Below are positions 1 to 11,564 of a DNA stretch of 64,000 nucleotides, one piece after another. This stretch comes from Clonostachys chloroleuca (lineage: Eukaryota; Ascomycota; Sordariomycetes; Hypocreales; Bionectriaceae), in NCBI GenBank assembly GCA_037952775.1, contig JBANAY010000004.1, positions 12,028,001-12,092,000 of the forward strand, written 5' to 3'. Within the stretch, counting starts at the first letter, position 1; each line of letters begins with the position of its first letter. The notes under the pieces are model-generated. The model was not told the origin of the DNA. It saw nothing but the letters and a program-made list of their open reading frames with translations, and ran no database searches. Both the position numbers and the translations under genes were made by a program.

Positions 1-715
1 GTCCCGGATATATCAAAGCTAAAACCCTATGAACCGCCTTTAGTTATTTCCAACAGGTTTCTCAAACAATTTGGATCCGAAAGCATTTTCTTCTCACGAG
101 TAAACTTAACTAACATTGGCCACATCTTCCCAGCCATCGTTGAGCCATTGGGTTCTTTCCGACTGGAGAGTTTGGCGGACCTCAAGGTGATAGAAGCTGC
201 CAAGTACCAATTTGGAATTCTAGCTGCCCAGTTAATTTCTTTCAAGCACCGATATAGTGTCAACGAGTCTTCTGGGTCCGCAGATCTCATACCTCTAAAA
301 GGCATAGTTGTGGACAATAACCGCCTCCGGCTGGTCCAGGATTTTCCTGTTACCATCACTATGATCGTGATATTATCGCTTGTTCTAGCCTTCCATACAT
401 GGGGTCTCATCTCTACAGGCCTACGAAAAGTCCTCGGAGGTGGAAGGAAATGGCTTCTGGACCTGGAGCTGAAAGGGGTAGCACCTTCTGGGTTCAGCAG
501 CATAGCGATGATGAACGACCTGCTTTGTGGGTCGAATATCCGTGAGAATCTCCCTAGGTACCGATTTTATGTCGGCTAAAGACATATCGAGGAGTTTTAA
601 GAATGTAGAATACCGGCTGGGGTGGTTTTACAACATCAGGACAGAGCAGCAGCGATATACTGTTGGCATTGTTGAGAGAGGCGAGTTCGAGTTTATCAGC
701 AGGGAGAAATGTTGA
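1..715 (+). CDS. 3' end of a fungal multi-pass membrane protein (frame broken once)
   Basis: The reading frame is open from the first base, so the gene starts left of the window. The visible part has a lumenal/extracellular-looking stretch, one clear membrane segment (about bases 345-420, TITMIVILSLVLAFHTWGLI) and a cytosolic tail. Frame 1 stops at 579. The tail then continues convincingly in frame 2 as far as 715 (SFKNVEYRLGWF, then YTVGIVERGEFEF). Removing one C from the CCC run at 552-554 joins the two frames and removes the stop, so I treat 1-715 as one gene with a single-base frameshift. The architecture resembles the DUF3433-like fungal membrane proteins, but I cannot confirm the family from this fragment. 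Function is unknown. An intron is unlikely because the gap is too short for GT...AG splicing. Confidence 0.55.
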
Positions 716-2769
716 ACGTGAACTACCTGTTTTGAATTATGGTGCAAACTTCATTGCGGCCCGCTTGAGTTTTGATGGTCATGAATGAATCCAAGATAAG
801 CTCGATCTTGTTCTTCATCACGCTACTACATGCCCCATCTAGGGCAGATTCGGCGGTTGGGCGGATTACAGTACTCTTAGTAGACTGCTGGAGCTCGGCT
901 GGCGGTTGCAAGATCAAGATCAACGATCAGTAGTCAAGAATCCAAAAAAAACCAAGGGTCTACATGAAAAGTAGAAAAAACGGAGGAGGGCCAGAATGAG
1001 GATTCAGTATTGTTGTTTTTGGTACATGGTTCTACACCAAAACATCCTGATCTATCCACTTGTAACTAATTAAATAAATACCAAGAGTCACGACTAACTA
1101 GAAGAGAAGAAATTAGTTCAATTTCTTCCCCAGATCTATTATAGGGATAAATGCTCCTGAAAAAGTCTCTTTGAACTAAACAAGAACGGGTCCTTACTAG
1201 ACTCTTCCAACCCGCTCACCCACCACTATCATCCGCAGCCTCTTTGGCATCTTTGGATAGAACGTATATATTTGGGCGGTGTTTCTGCTTCTATACCTAT
1301 CTATAGGCTAGTCAAGTGCTAGACTTCTTATGATAATCCGCGAAGGAACCATGTCCAATCCTATTGCAATCTAATAGTGTAGGCCAGACCTGAAGCACTT
1401 ATTATCAGGCAAAATATGCATAACAACAAGGATAAGGTTTAAACAAGATCTCAAGCTTAGAAAAGATAAAATGGTACCCTATTAGTGCCATAAGAGCTAG
1501 CGGGGTATCCTTTTATCGCCGGGTTATTCTCCTCCTGCGGGCGTTTTGGGCACCTTATCACCCACCAGGATTAGCCCTGGCACAAAATTGGAAGAAGCCA
1601 TAGTGACGCGCGTACATGTATCTAGGATTTTTCTGTCATACTTTGTCTTTTCCAGGCTGAGGACCTTCCTCTTCGCTCCAAAGCCCCATATGCGGTGGCC
1701 GTAATCGCATCCCAACCACCTGTGTGCTGAAATTGTCCATTGAGACCGGGCACCTAAGCCTGCCATCATTGATGTCTACACGTACAGCTCGAGCTAGTTG
1801 GGTGGCTAAAATCTTGATGGAGCAAGTAAACACTAGCCTAGGCAATAAGAGGCAAGTGGTTATACTTGGCCAGTTGGATATCATGAACCAACCAAGCCAG
1901 ATACACATGGCCAGCATGACGGACAGAGCAACAAATGCAGCTCATTGCAACCAGAAAACGTGACAGCAGGCGCCGCACGGTACCGGCAGTAGTCTCTTGG
2001 CTTCCATCACGATGCAGATGCGAGAAACACTCGTGTCTTGGATCTCGCACCATTGAGCAGCGGCAGCTTCAACAGGTGGGGGGACTGGCCTTGAGATTGG
2101 ACACATGGTAAATGCTAAGGTTAAAACTCAAAAGCAATCCTGTCAGACCATCCGCCGACCTTCGCGAGAGATAGCGGCCAACGAGAGGAGAAATTGCCCC
2201 GCAACCACCCAAATCCCTGCAGAAATAATGTTGCCAGGACCCTTTGTTCGCCTCTTCCGGCCTCTAGCCCTCAATCTGGTGCAGATTGACAATGCTGCCC
2301 CAGCCGTTTGTCCACTCGGCGGCGAGGACGGTATGCTCCATGCCCTTGAGCAGCCTGAGGACACTGGAGGATGCATCCACAGAGCTTATCCAGGGTTTCA
2401 CCATCCTAATCCAGTCCTTCGTCTCCCCCGCTGCACTTTGCGACTGGCAGCTGAGTGGTCAATTGCTCCCACGTTTGTGCCGAGCGTCTTTGTCTCCCTT
2501 GTCACCTCCATCGACGGCGCTGTGGTGAGACTATCCACATCCCATTGTCTTGGAACGGGACGTGTGTAACAGCATTGGATCAACTGGGAGAAATCCACCG
2601 GCCCCGATATCGATCCTGTTGGTCTGAGCTTGCTCGCCTCCACTCGCTGGCTCCAGTCTGCCATGGCAATTGCTGTTAAATAAATAGCTTCCTTCTTTCT
2701 TTCTTAGCCTTGCGCTTCCAGTACTCATCTGCCAACATCCCACTCATATGGCTCGTCTGTGTGGTGACC
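716..2769. other. Intergenic region, 2.05 kb
   Basis: No convincing gene. Bases 900-1500 are AT-rich; 1500-2700 are more balanced. The short ORFs on both strands lack splice-supported extension, conserved motifs or biased codon use. The last 120 bases are CT-rich with an AT-rich TTAAATAAATAG at about 2677-2688, and probably hold the promoter and leader of the 5'-nucleotidase gene. Confidence 0.5.
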
Positions 2770-4582
2770 ATGAAGTCTGCACTGTCACTCGTCGCGTTCA
2801 CTTCCCTCGTCGGCTCAACCGTAGCCGACGACTACCTGTTCAGCAGCCGCTATGCCTTGAACAAGCGTGATATTGACGCCGAGGGCAATTGGAACGTCTG
2901 TATGTATACACTATCACGAACACTTGAATAAATTGCGCTGACAGTCTCTGGTACTAGCCTTCTTCCATATCAATGATGTCCATGCCCATTTGGATGAGTT
3001 CTCCTCATCCGGCACTGACTGCACCAACCCAGCAAAGGGGTGCTACGGTGGCTACTCCCGCATCAAGTCCAAGGTGAATGAGCTCCAAGCAGCTCACCCC
3101 GACAGCATGTGGATCAACGCGGGAGATGAGTTTCAAGGCACCATGTTCTACAGCTACTACGGTGGCGAGAAGATTGCCGAGGTGCTCAACGACCTCGAGT
3201 TCGACATCATGACCCTCGGAAACCACGAGTGGGATGGCGGCGAGACCAAGCTGGGTGCTTTTCTCTCCAACCTGACCTTCCCTATCGTTTCTTCCAACGT
3301 CAAGTCAGAGAATCCTGCGCTCAAGCCCCATATCAAGTCCTACCAAGTCTGGGAGGACAAGAGTCTCGCCATCATTGGCGCGACTTCCCAGGACACCCCA
3401 TCCATCTCAAGTGTAGGCAACCAGACCACGTTCAAGGACCCCATCAAGACAATCCAGGAGGCAGTCTACGAGATCCGCAACAACACCAAGGTCAAGTACA
3501 TCGTCGCCCTCACACACATCGGCTACGACGTCGACCAGAAGCTCGCCGCCGAGACCGAAGGCATCGACCTCATCATCGGCGCCCACAGCCACACCCTCCT
3601 GGGCGACATGAAGGGTGCCGAGGGCAAGTACCCCACCATCGTCAACAACACCAAGGGCGAGGAGGTCTTCATCGTTACCTCGTACCGCTGGGGCGAGTAC
3701 CTGGGCTCCATCAACCTCCTCTTCGACAAGGACGGCAAGATCACCGGCTACCACGGCGCCCCCATCCACCTGACCAACCAGACCGCCCAGGACCAGGCCC
3801 TCCAGGCCAAGATCGACGAGTGGCGCGTGCCATTCGAGGCCTTCGCCGCCGAGGTCATCGGCTCGACCTCCGTCGCCCTCGACCAGACCAAGTGCAAGAC
3901 GGGAGACTGCATCCTCGGCCAGGTCATGGCCGACGCCATGTACGAGTACCGCGCCAACCAGACCGAGGGCGACAAGAAGCCCGACTTCGCCTTCCACAAC
4001 TCGGGCGGCGTCCGTGCCACCATCGACGAGGGCGACATCACACGCGGCGAGGTCCTGACCTCCTTCCCCTTCGGCAACGCCATGGTCGAGCTCACCTTCT
4101 CCGGCGCCGACCTCCGCAAGGTCTTCGAGGGCCTCGTCTCCGCGAACAACCAGTTCAACGGCAAGGAGGTCAGCTCCTGGTTCCAGGTCTCGAGCGCCGT
4201 GCGCGTCGAGCACAACCCGGCCAACGAGGTAGGCAAGCGCCTCGTCAAGGTGACCATCGGCGGCGAGGACCTCGACGACGCGCGCGAGTACCGCCTCGTC
4301 ACCCTCGACTTCCTCGCCGGCGGCGGGGACAACATCCTCGAGAAGCAGAGCGGGTTCGCCGTCCTCGACCTGCAGGAGGACGTGCTGAACCAGTACATCA
4401 AGGCGCACAGCCCCATGAGCCCGACGCTGCAGGAGCGTGTCGTCAAGACGGACGGCCAGGCCTCGAATAACTCGAACAGCACCAGTGGCGGCTCCGGCGA
4501 CCAGGGCAGCGGGAGCAGCATGGTTGCTGTGTCTGTCTGGACCGCATTGGCTGCCGGATTGATGTTCGCGGTTGCTCTGTAG
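2770..4582 (+). CDS. Secreted, probably GPI-anchored 5'-nucleotidase (UshA/CD73-type metallophosphoesterase)
   Basis: Exons 2770-2899 and 2958-4582, about 584 residues. The 58-nt intron has a GTATGT donor, GCTGAC branch site and TAG acceptor. The protein begins with a signal peptide (MKSALSLVAFTSLVGSTVA). The N-terminal metallophosphoesterase domain shows all dinuclear-metal motifs in order: INDVHAH (about 48-54), GDEFQG (about 99-104), GNHEWDGG (about 131-138), a histidine in THIGYD and GAHSH (about 210). The C-terminal nucleotidase domain has the substrate motifs NSGGVR and FLAGGGDN. It ends in a Ser/Gly-rich spacer and a hydrophobic tail (MVAVSVWTALAAGLMFAVAL), typical of a GPI signal. It should hydrolyse extracellular nucleotides (5'-NMPs or UDP-sugars) to salvage phosphate and nucleosides. 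Third positions are strongly C-biased, which creates long antisense shadow ORFs. Confidence 0.93.
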
Positions 4583-4919
4583 ATGTAGGATCACAACTAT
4601 ACCCAGAACGAATCCAGGTTATTGGCTCTTATAAATAATTATATATCCTTCAGGGATTAATTAATAAAAATTCAAAAATTAGCTTCAATCTACCTAAAAT
4701 GATAGAAATCTGTTGATAATATTATCCAACCTGATCACGTACGAGCCAACGACTTGCTCGAGGGAGAGTCACTTTCACTTTCACATTTCACAACCATGAC
4801 CACAGTCCCAACATGAGCCCCAACAATCACACCTGTGCAATCCATTCATTACCGGTGTGGAACAAATACATCCTATTCTCCTGGTACACAGCGATGAACA
4901 AGCACCTGGGGGCCCCCCG
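4583..4919. other. Short 3'-to-3' intergenic region
   Basis: Lies between the convergent 5'-nucleotidase and small membrane protein genes. It is AT-rich around 4620-4700 (AATAAATTAT-type stretches) and probably holds both 3' UTRs and poly(A) signals. Nothing else seen. Confidence 0.5.
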
Positions 4920-5507
4920 TCACACAGAATGGCCCCTCCCGCCTCGAGTCCTATCAGCCCAGCCAGAGGCGGCACCCGCTCCCTGATTCGAAGCCAGGGG
5001 CGTCGAAGAGCCGCTCGTCTCCTCCCCGTCCCTACCTTCTCTCCCCGCCGTCCCCCCGGGTTTATCTGTCAAATCTTCCTCCGCCGCCTCGACCCCACTG
5101 GAGGCATCTCTCCGTTCTTCCACCGCCATGCGACGCTGCCCGTCCAGCTGCCCGCGGGGAGACGCATGCTCCCACCTCGTACTAATGCTATGCTGCTCGT
5201 CGTCAACGGTAAACCCCCGCGAGCCACATGCCCACCCGGACTCAAACCTGTTCCCTTGGAACGTCCCATACGACCAGTCGATGTTGCGGAAGATCGGGCG
5301 GTCCGGGACGTACGCGATGCGGTAGGCGTTCTCTACACTGCTACGGGTGGAAGGGTAGTAGAGCGAGCGGCGGCGCTCTGTTGGGTGCTGCTCAGGCTGC
5401 CAGTACCGCAGGGCGGCCACGACGGCCGCGAGGAGGGCCGCGAGGGCCAGCGTGACCAGCAGGGCGATGATGAGCGCTGCCTGGAAGGCGTCTTGGATGT
5501 CCGGCAT
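4920..5507 (-). CDS. Small single-pass membrane protein of unknown function
   Basis: A single exon of 195 residues. I chose the ATG at 5507 (MPDIQDAFQAALIIALLV) because the 31 in-frame codons upstream are low-complexity and read through a 13-base homopolymer. The protein has a short N-terminus, one strong Leu/Ala/Val membrane helix (about residues 10-37), a juxtamembrane Arg-rich patch (TERRR), a central Tyr/Trp-rich segment (YRIAYVPDRPIFRNIDWSYG, about 60-80) and a charged, disordered Gly/Glu/Ser-rich tail. The central segment looks like the conserved part. I do not recognise a family. It is probably a type I or III membrane protein with a soluble tail. Coding-like composition and a clean start support it as a real gene. 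Confidence 0.6.
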   Translation of the reverse strand: MPDIQDAFQAALIIALLVTLALAALLAAVVAALRYWQPEQHPTERRRSLYYPSTRSSVENAYRIAYVPDRPIFRNIDWSYGTFQGNRFESGWACGSRGFTVDDEQHSISTRWEHASPRGQLDGQRRMAVEERRDASSGVEAAEEDLTDKPGGTAGREGRDGEETSGSSTPLASNQGAGAASGWADRTRGGRGHSV

Positions 5508-5539
5508 GGATGGGTTGCGAAGTTTTGTTTCATCTGGTT

Positions 5540-5552
5540 GGGGGGGGGGGGG
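5540..5552. repeat. 13-base poly-G (poly-C) tract
   Basis: An uninterrupted run of 13 G on the plus strand, lying 33-45 bases upstream of the start codon of the minus-strand small membrane protein, so it is probably in its 5' leader or promoter. Length-variable between isolates by nature. Confidence 0.9.
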
Positions 5553-5783
5553 ATGTGATGTAGATAGATAAGAGAGGAAGGAAGAAGTTTTAAACTTCAC
5601 GATTCACGGAAAATTTAAGACAGCGGGGGGTTCAGGGAAGTCACACTCGCGGGCAATTATTCAGAGTCATTAGAAAACTGTGATAAGGTTTCCCCCCTGG
5701 GGTCACTATAGCCCTGCCTTCTCTTGCCACAGGATAAGAAGAAAGTTTGCTTCCGTGAGCTATTGCCCTCGACGCCCATCTGA

Positions 5784-7661
5784 TCAGTAGGTGTAGCGGA
5801 AGTCGGGAGTTGAGTCCTCCTATTCAGCAAATGGTTAGCGCTCAACAACTCTCAAAGCAGGTGACAGTGTCGTGGGTTCTATCAAGTCAAACGAGGAGGG
5901 ATGAGGATGAGAGATGTAGGAACTTACGTCATAAGCCTCGAGCATCTTCTCGCCGCGGTCGGCCTTCTTGTTCTGACGCCTAAACTCAAAGGTGACAAGG
6001 AGGACAAGGAGGACGTTGAGGGCGGCACAGGCGATGCAGGCGTACATGCCCGGCTTGTACCCCGTTGTCTTGTCCTGGTCCCGGAACACGAGGCTGCCTG
6101 CGATGCCACCGACGCCACCGAAGCCGACCATGGTGGCACTGCAGAAGGCGCGCTTCCACTGTCCGCGCAGGTTGTTGGCCTGGAAGGTCATGACGGCGGG
6201 CACGTTGGCGTTGGCGCCCGCAGTGACGAAGAAGACGCCGAGGTAGCGGATGCGGGTGGAGTCGGTCCAGCCCATGAGGGGCAGGCCGATGAGGGCGAGG
6301 AGCATGTTGAAGATGATGACGGGCCCGCGGAGGCGGTACTTGTCGCTCAGCCAGGCGCCCGTGAACATGACGATGCCGGCGAAGGCGTAGGGGGGCGCGA
6401 CGAGGCACTGGGCCGCGCCGACATCGAAGCCCATGTTCTGCACGAGGAGGATGGGGAGGGTGTACGCCAGACTGTAGCTGATGGTGGTGGTGTTGAAGAA
6501 GAGCATGGCGTAGGCCCAGATCTTCCAGTCGGTGCCACCGCGGAGGAACTTGCTGAGCTTGAAGGGCTCGACTGTGGCGTCGCCGCGGTCGCGGGCGATG
6601 CGGGCGACGATCCATTCTCGCTCACGCTGGCCGAGGAAGGACCAGTTCTTCCTGGTAGAGTCGGGGAAGTCGACGAGGAGCCAGTAAGCGCCAATTCCGA
6701 GTGCGCAGGTCAGGACACCTTCAATGATGAAGATCCAGCGCCAGCCGGTGAGGCCCTCGCGGCCATGCAACTGCATGAGCTATGCGATGTGTCAGTCATG
6801 TCGCCAGTTCAAGTCAAGTATTCGGAGATACGCACCCCGTAAGCAAGAATTCCGGAAAAGGCGCTCGCAACACAACCAAGGAGGTAGAACAAAGAGTACC
6901 TCTTGCCCACCTCGACTGCATGACATGTCAGAATAGCTAACTCGTAACCTTATAAGTAAGCTTACTTACATCGTGTGTACCAGGTGCTCAGCAAGTAAAC
7001 ACAGCTGGGGAAGAAGCCAGCTTCCAAAAGACCCAGGACGGCTCGCAGACCGGTCAACGCATTGTGGTCCTTGACGAAGCCCATGCCGATCATGGCAGCA
7101 CCCCAGAATGCCGTAATGGCGGACAGGTGGATTCGAGGACCGATCTTACGGATGAGGATCGTTGAGGGGGTTGGAAGAGGATGTATGGGATGAAGAAGAC
7201 GAGATTGGCAATGTTCTATGTCTGAGATCAGCTTACTTTTTCTTTGGAGAAGTGAATGGTCTCTCCAGACACAGAGCTTAGAATTTAAGAAGACTCTAAA
7301 CGGTGAAAGGGCGAAGTGTGGGAGAAGAAGGGCAGTTTCATACATATCTGAATCCCGTGAGGACAAGTTCCTTGCTCATACCCGCAATGTTGGCCGCGCT
7401 CATATTTGTGCGATCCATCAAGCTGATGCAATAAAGCTAATGCTCGTTAGAATCAATCATCGTTTGTCACGGTGATTGGGAGTGACTTACAACACCCAGT
7501 GTGACTACCAGACGTCGGTCGATCCGGCGGACGATTCTGCGCTGCTCATCTGGGGTGAATCCATGATCATCTGGAGTGGTGTCAGAGCTGACGGTTCCGT
7601 CCACATGCTGAACGTCACCGTCTCTCTTCTCAAAATCGTTGCTACTAGTTTGTCGATCCAT
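5784..7661 (-). CDS. MFS transporter, anion:cation symporter (Dal5/allantoate permease-like), one frame break
   Basis: Six exons on the minus strand: 7661-7491, 7436-7344, 7215-6970, 6915-6836, 6779-5928 and 5819-5784; about 492 residues. All introns have GT...AG ends and agree in phase except for one break in exon 3. The N-terminus is cytosolic and acidic, followed by the family signature LYCISLMDRTNMSAANIAGM, the TM4-5 region (GLRAVLGLLEAGFFPSCVYL) and STWYTR, and it ends in FRYTY with the stop at 5784-5786. Such transporters import allantoate, ureidosuccinate, nicotinate or other carboxylates at the plasma membrane; the substrate here cannot be predicted. Exon 3 shifts frame at the G-run 7166-7170 (C5 on the coding strand), where restoring one base gives the family pattern YILFQPPST. 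The 246-nt exon needs exactly 247 nt to match the downstream splice phase. Confidence 0.85.
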
Positions 7662-10101
7662 GGCGGAGAAGTCTCCAATGGCAGTCTACTAGAGACGAGA
7701 AGGGAGAGAAATGTAGTCCGTGGGCAGGAGGTGTTGCAACTTTAAACAAGAAGAGAAGAGTTAGAAAACCTAATAGAACAGGGAATCCCAGCCCAGAAAT
7801 TGGAGAAGGATCGCTACCGTTGAAACCCAATTGATCTCCTGTGTAGGCTCAGGGGAATCTGGGAGACAACAAGGGAGGGGGATCGTCGACCTCATATAGA
7901 AAACCATGCCGGGGGGATGGATCAGAGGCAGACACGAACCCGCCGAAGTCACCGAGCATGCTGGATGAACATGCTGTCCTACAGGCAAACTGGAGATAAT
8001 CCACAACACCTACGGGGGTATGAGGGCAAGCCACAAGACGGCCAGCGCTGGAGACGCGTTTACGCCGTCGATTGCTGGGGTCGGGATGCATAATCTCTCG
8101 GGAGAGGCGAAGGAAGTCGGTGCCAATCTCCATATCTGGCACAACCTCATGGGTCCTTGCATCGAGAGGAGGATCCCAGCCCTCTCCCCCGCACGGAGGC
8201 TGGTCGGATGAGGCAAGGTCTGGCTTTCCTGATGGGCATCATGTGGTCTGTGGGTTCGACACACCGCACCAAATATGCCCAGCAGTGGCCGTGAGAATCA
8301 TGATGAGAATGAGATCGCGTGGCCTAGCTTCGGAAAGGGGTTTCCAGAACGGGAGATTCGACGCCACCCTCGGTATCTTTTCAGAGGGACAGTAAATAAC
8401 CTTCGGCTAAGGCGTCCGCCAAGGCACGTCCTGACCTGGAGGCTGCGGGCTCGAGGCCAATAATCTTGGCTCTGCGTGGCTCCGTCTCTAGCTTGCGGGG
8501 TAAAGGAGGGATTCGGTCATACTGTATCACGGTAATGGGGCCGGTAGATTCCCCGGCCTCAGGGATCAATTAATTGCAATACACCAGAGACGGCCAATAC
8601 TTGGGATTGTATTATTATTGAACGTCGAGAGACGATATGCCAATGTAGTGTGCTGCCTCCAAGTGTTGTGTAATCTTACAATCGTACATCTTTTATTGGG
8701 TTTTAAAGCCACGGCGACGCCTTTGTCTCGGATCCTGTTCAGCACGTAAAAATGGCCGGGATCTTGCTTGGCGACTTTGAGGGGGATTGACATGTTTCCG
8801 CGCGGTGCGGCCACACCGGACATGTCGTGGCATCTGCACGGTAACTCCAAGTTTTTTTCCAAATAGGGGCGGGGGACATTTCTGTATTCTGGCTCGTCCC
8901 TAATAAGGTCATAGAGATTCTCAAATCTGGTGAATCATCTACTCACGATGCCCAGCTCAACCACAACACAGATAGAGAGAGCAATAAGCTGGGGTACACT
9001 TAGCCGGTACCCCGCTGGCCCTTCCCCAGATTATGGCGCCGGCTACTAATTAATTTATCTCTCGTCACCACTCTATCTAAACAATAAGACCCAACACATC
9101 CAACAGGAACCACAAACTGAACACGAGAAGCCATCAATAAATCTCAGCCGCACGCCTCCATCCCACTCCAAGCCTAGCGTGCACTCCAAATCCAACCTCC
9201 ACGACCTGTTACCGGAGCCCTCACTCCAAAGCCAAGCCTGGCCAACTCCACCCCCGCAAGGAATAATATCCATCCCGCGCGCGTGCAAACTCGTTACTCC
9301 ACATGAGGTCCAGGTTGCGATTGGCCCAGTTCCACAACAAAGGATCAGAGGTCTGACAGTGCAGTGACAGGGAGGCGGTAAAGCCCTGGCTGGCTTCAGA
9401 GTAGTGCCCTGCTGCTAATGCAAGGCCTATGTACAGCACCACAGCGCCATGTCAAGTCTAGACCATCACTTGGAGGCTTTCGTCCAGCCGCTAGTTCTAT
9501 GGTGGACGTCACCTTGTGCATAACCGTCTGAGATCCGAAGGGATGCCTCGGCTCGTATAAGATGGGCATTCCTGCAGGTCATCTTCTCCAAAGTGAAACC
9601 CAAAAATAAGGTGAGGAGGAGTGATTCTCGCGGAGACAGGGAGTCCGATACACGGCGGCCGATGCCACGGAGAGACCCTAACAACCCTGGTTTCAGGCTG
9701 GCTTGGACCTGCTCAACACAGCTTGGAATGTCACTCTCAAAATTCATCAGTGAAGGCCCCTTTATGACTTGTCTATTCAAATCCAGGCCTATCCCGGCAT
9801 TGGCTTCCTATCGCCACTTCCTTCTGCGTGTCTTGTTTAACCGTCTTCATGCCGCCAGGGTATCAAACTCACAATCCCTGCTCCAGAAAACACCCAAAAT
9901 GCACACGTTTTTTAGATGAAATTTGGGGAAAATCAAGTGCCTGGCGATGCTACCATGACAACAACCATCAGCAACCACCCACCCATCGCGCCCCACCCAT
10001 CCATCGCTCTGCCTCCAACATGCAAACCATTCACCAAATCGCAAGCTCATCCGTTTCGGGACTGGATACACCATCACTCCATCCCTTGAACCTTTCTCAT
10101 C
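7662..10101. other. Intergenic region, 2.4 kb
   Basis: Promoter side of the MFS gene on the left and 3' side of the acyltransferase gene on the right. ORFs here are short, mutually overlapping on both strands and without motifs. I see no gene, tRNA or transposon. Confidence 0.45.
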
Positions 10102-11564
10102 CTATAACGTCGTATTATCGCTGAATCGGAAAGTCGACACGAATGCCCACACCTTGCGAACATTATTCCACAGCAACCCGACAAGTCCCACGACGGTAAA
10201 GACCTCCAGAATCTCCCAGGGTTTTCGGGTCTTGACCAAGGTCTCGATGTAATCGACCTCGGAACCTGCCATGGGGGAAGCGACCGTTGGTCATGTACTC
10301 CTCCATGAGCGCATCCTTCTTGTACCACTCCTCTCGGAGCCAGAGGTTGAATTTCTCCGGATCGTCGAGGGGGATATCGGCCATCTTGAAACGGCGCCAG
10401 TGAAAGTTGACTGACTTTGGAGGCTTCCCCTCAAAGTATGTGCTCTTGAGCCCGAAAAGTTCCTCACCAAACTTGCCTCGGCTGAAGTTGTACACTGGTT
10501 AGCGTCTCTCAAGAATATCCCTCTCGAGTTAGATTGCCAACAACGGAAACTTACGGGATGCCTTCGTAAGCGACTGTGCAGTCGTATACATAATCCAACG
10601 TCCCCTTGAGCTCGTTTAGACAAAAGAACATGCCAGTGCTTCGTGGCAACATCACATGCTCCATGTCCTGGAGGTCGTTCTTGGCCGCCCATGCAGCCGA
10701 CTTTCTTCTCCCGTTGCCAGAGAGATTCGTCCCTTCAGGAAAAAGGAGTAGCCACATAGGGTCCAGGTATGTCCGGCCCTGAGGATCTGTCTTCAGCTTT
10801 CGCAGTTTCTGGAGTCTGTGCGACATGCGCGGCTGGTCTGTGGCCATTTTCCTTGACATGAAAATGAAGCTATAGAACATCATGCCCCAGCCGATAATGG
10901 GAATATACTTCAATGACTCCTTCAGAATGATGTAGATGTGCCCGTGGAGTCCCGGTCGGTTCGCGTACGCAACCCACCAAAGATACAACCAGTCTGTATA
11001 AATCTTCTCGCTTGTGTAAGTCGCCAAGTAATCTCAGGAACTCGAGGCTAATCAGGTGCTACCTACCTGATGGTTTGCAATAAGAACAATGCGCTCGGGG
11101 AATTTAAACTCGACTCCGCCGTCCGCCGTCGGTCGAATCTGTCCCGCGACAGTCTCATCGCCGCTGATCCGGATCGTCGTCGAGCCCCAGAGGTGGGTCA
11201 TCACCGTCGTTGTGATAGCAAAGGATCGCTTCGTCATGGCCATATAAGCGTAGTACCACTCTTGGTTGATAAGATAAAGGGGCGAGCCGACGGCCTGTGT
11301 GATAAAAATGCTGCATAGTTCCCCATGTCAGTACCTATGGTGGAAAATTCAGCCTTGTACATCCGGCTTAAACGGTCACACGTACGCAATACAGCATGTC
11401 CAGAAGTAGACGGCGAAACACAGCCCTCGCAAAAGCTGTACAATAGGGCCATGGCCCTGCTTCCCCGACGGGTTGAATGCTTTAGATCCTGCACTATTCT
11501 TCTCGATAGATTCTCCCACCAAGCCGGCCACATCCGGGGCTGGGATGTTCAGATCCTCAGCCAT
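10102..11564 (-). CDS. PlsC-type lysophospholipid acyltransferase (Cst26/LCLAT-like), one frame break
   Basis: Four exons: 11564-11386, 11310-11067, 11003-10555 and 10481-10102; about 416 residues. The introns have good donors (GTACGT, GTAGGT, GTAAGT) and a CTAAC branch site in the third. The acyltransferase HX4D motif is formed across the second intron (NHQ joined to IYTDW). The glycerophosphate-binding motif FPEGTN follows, then LPRSTG and YDCTVAYEG. A hydrophobic segment near the N-terminus and another at the C-terminus suggest an ER or mitochondrial-outer membrane enzyme. It probably acylates lysophosphatidic acid, lysophosphatidylinositol or lysocardiolipin; I cannot tell which. The last exon shifts frame at the G-run 10273-10277: removing one base links NGRFP to MAGSEVDYIETLVK and to a natural end at 10102. 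As sequenced, the frame would end early in unrelated residues. Confidence 0.85.

Noticed and set aside
2105..2569. 154-codon plus-strand ORF in the first spacer
   Set aside because: Overlaps equally long ORFs on the other strand, no motif, no splice-supported extension.
3229..4594. Long antisense and alternate-frame ORFs (413 and 395 codons) over the 5'-nucleotidase
   Set aside because: Shadow frames caused by strong C/G third-position bias of the true gene; they are Arg/His/Pro or Val/Leu/Asp low-complexity with no domain.
5901..6842. 313-codon plus-strand ORF over the MFS gene
   Set aside because: Shadow of the MFS exon; composition without motifs.
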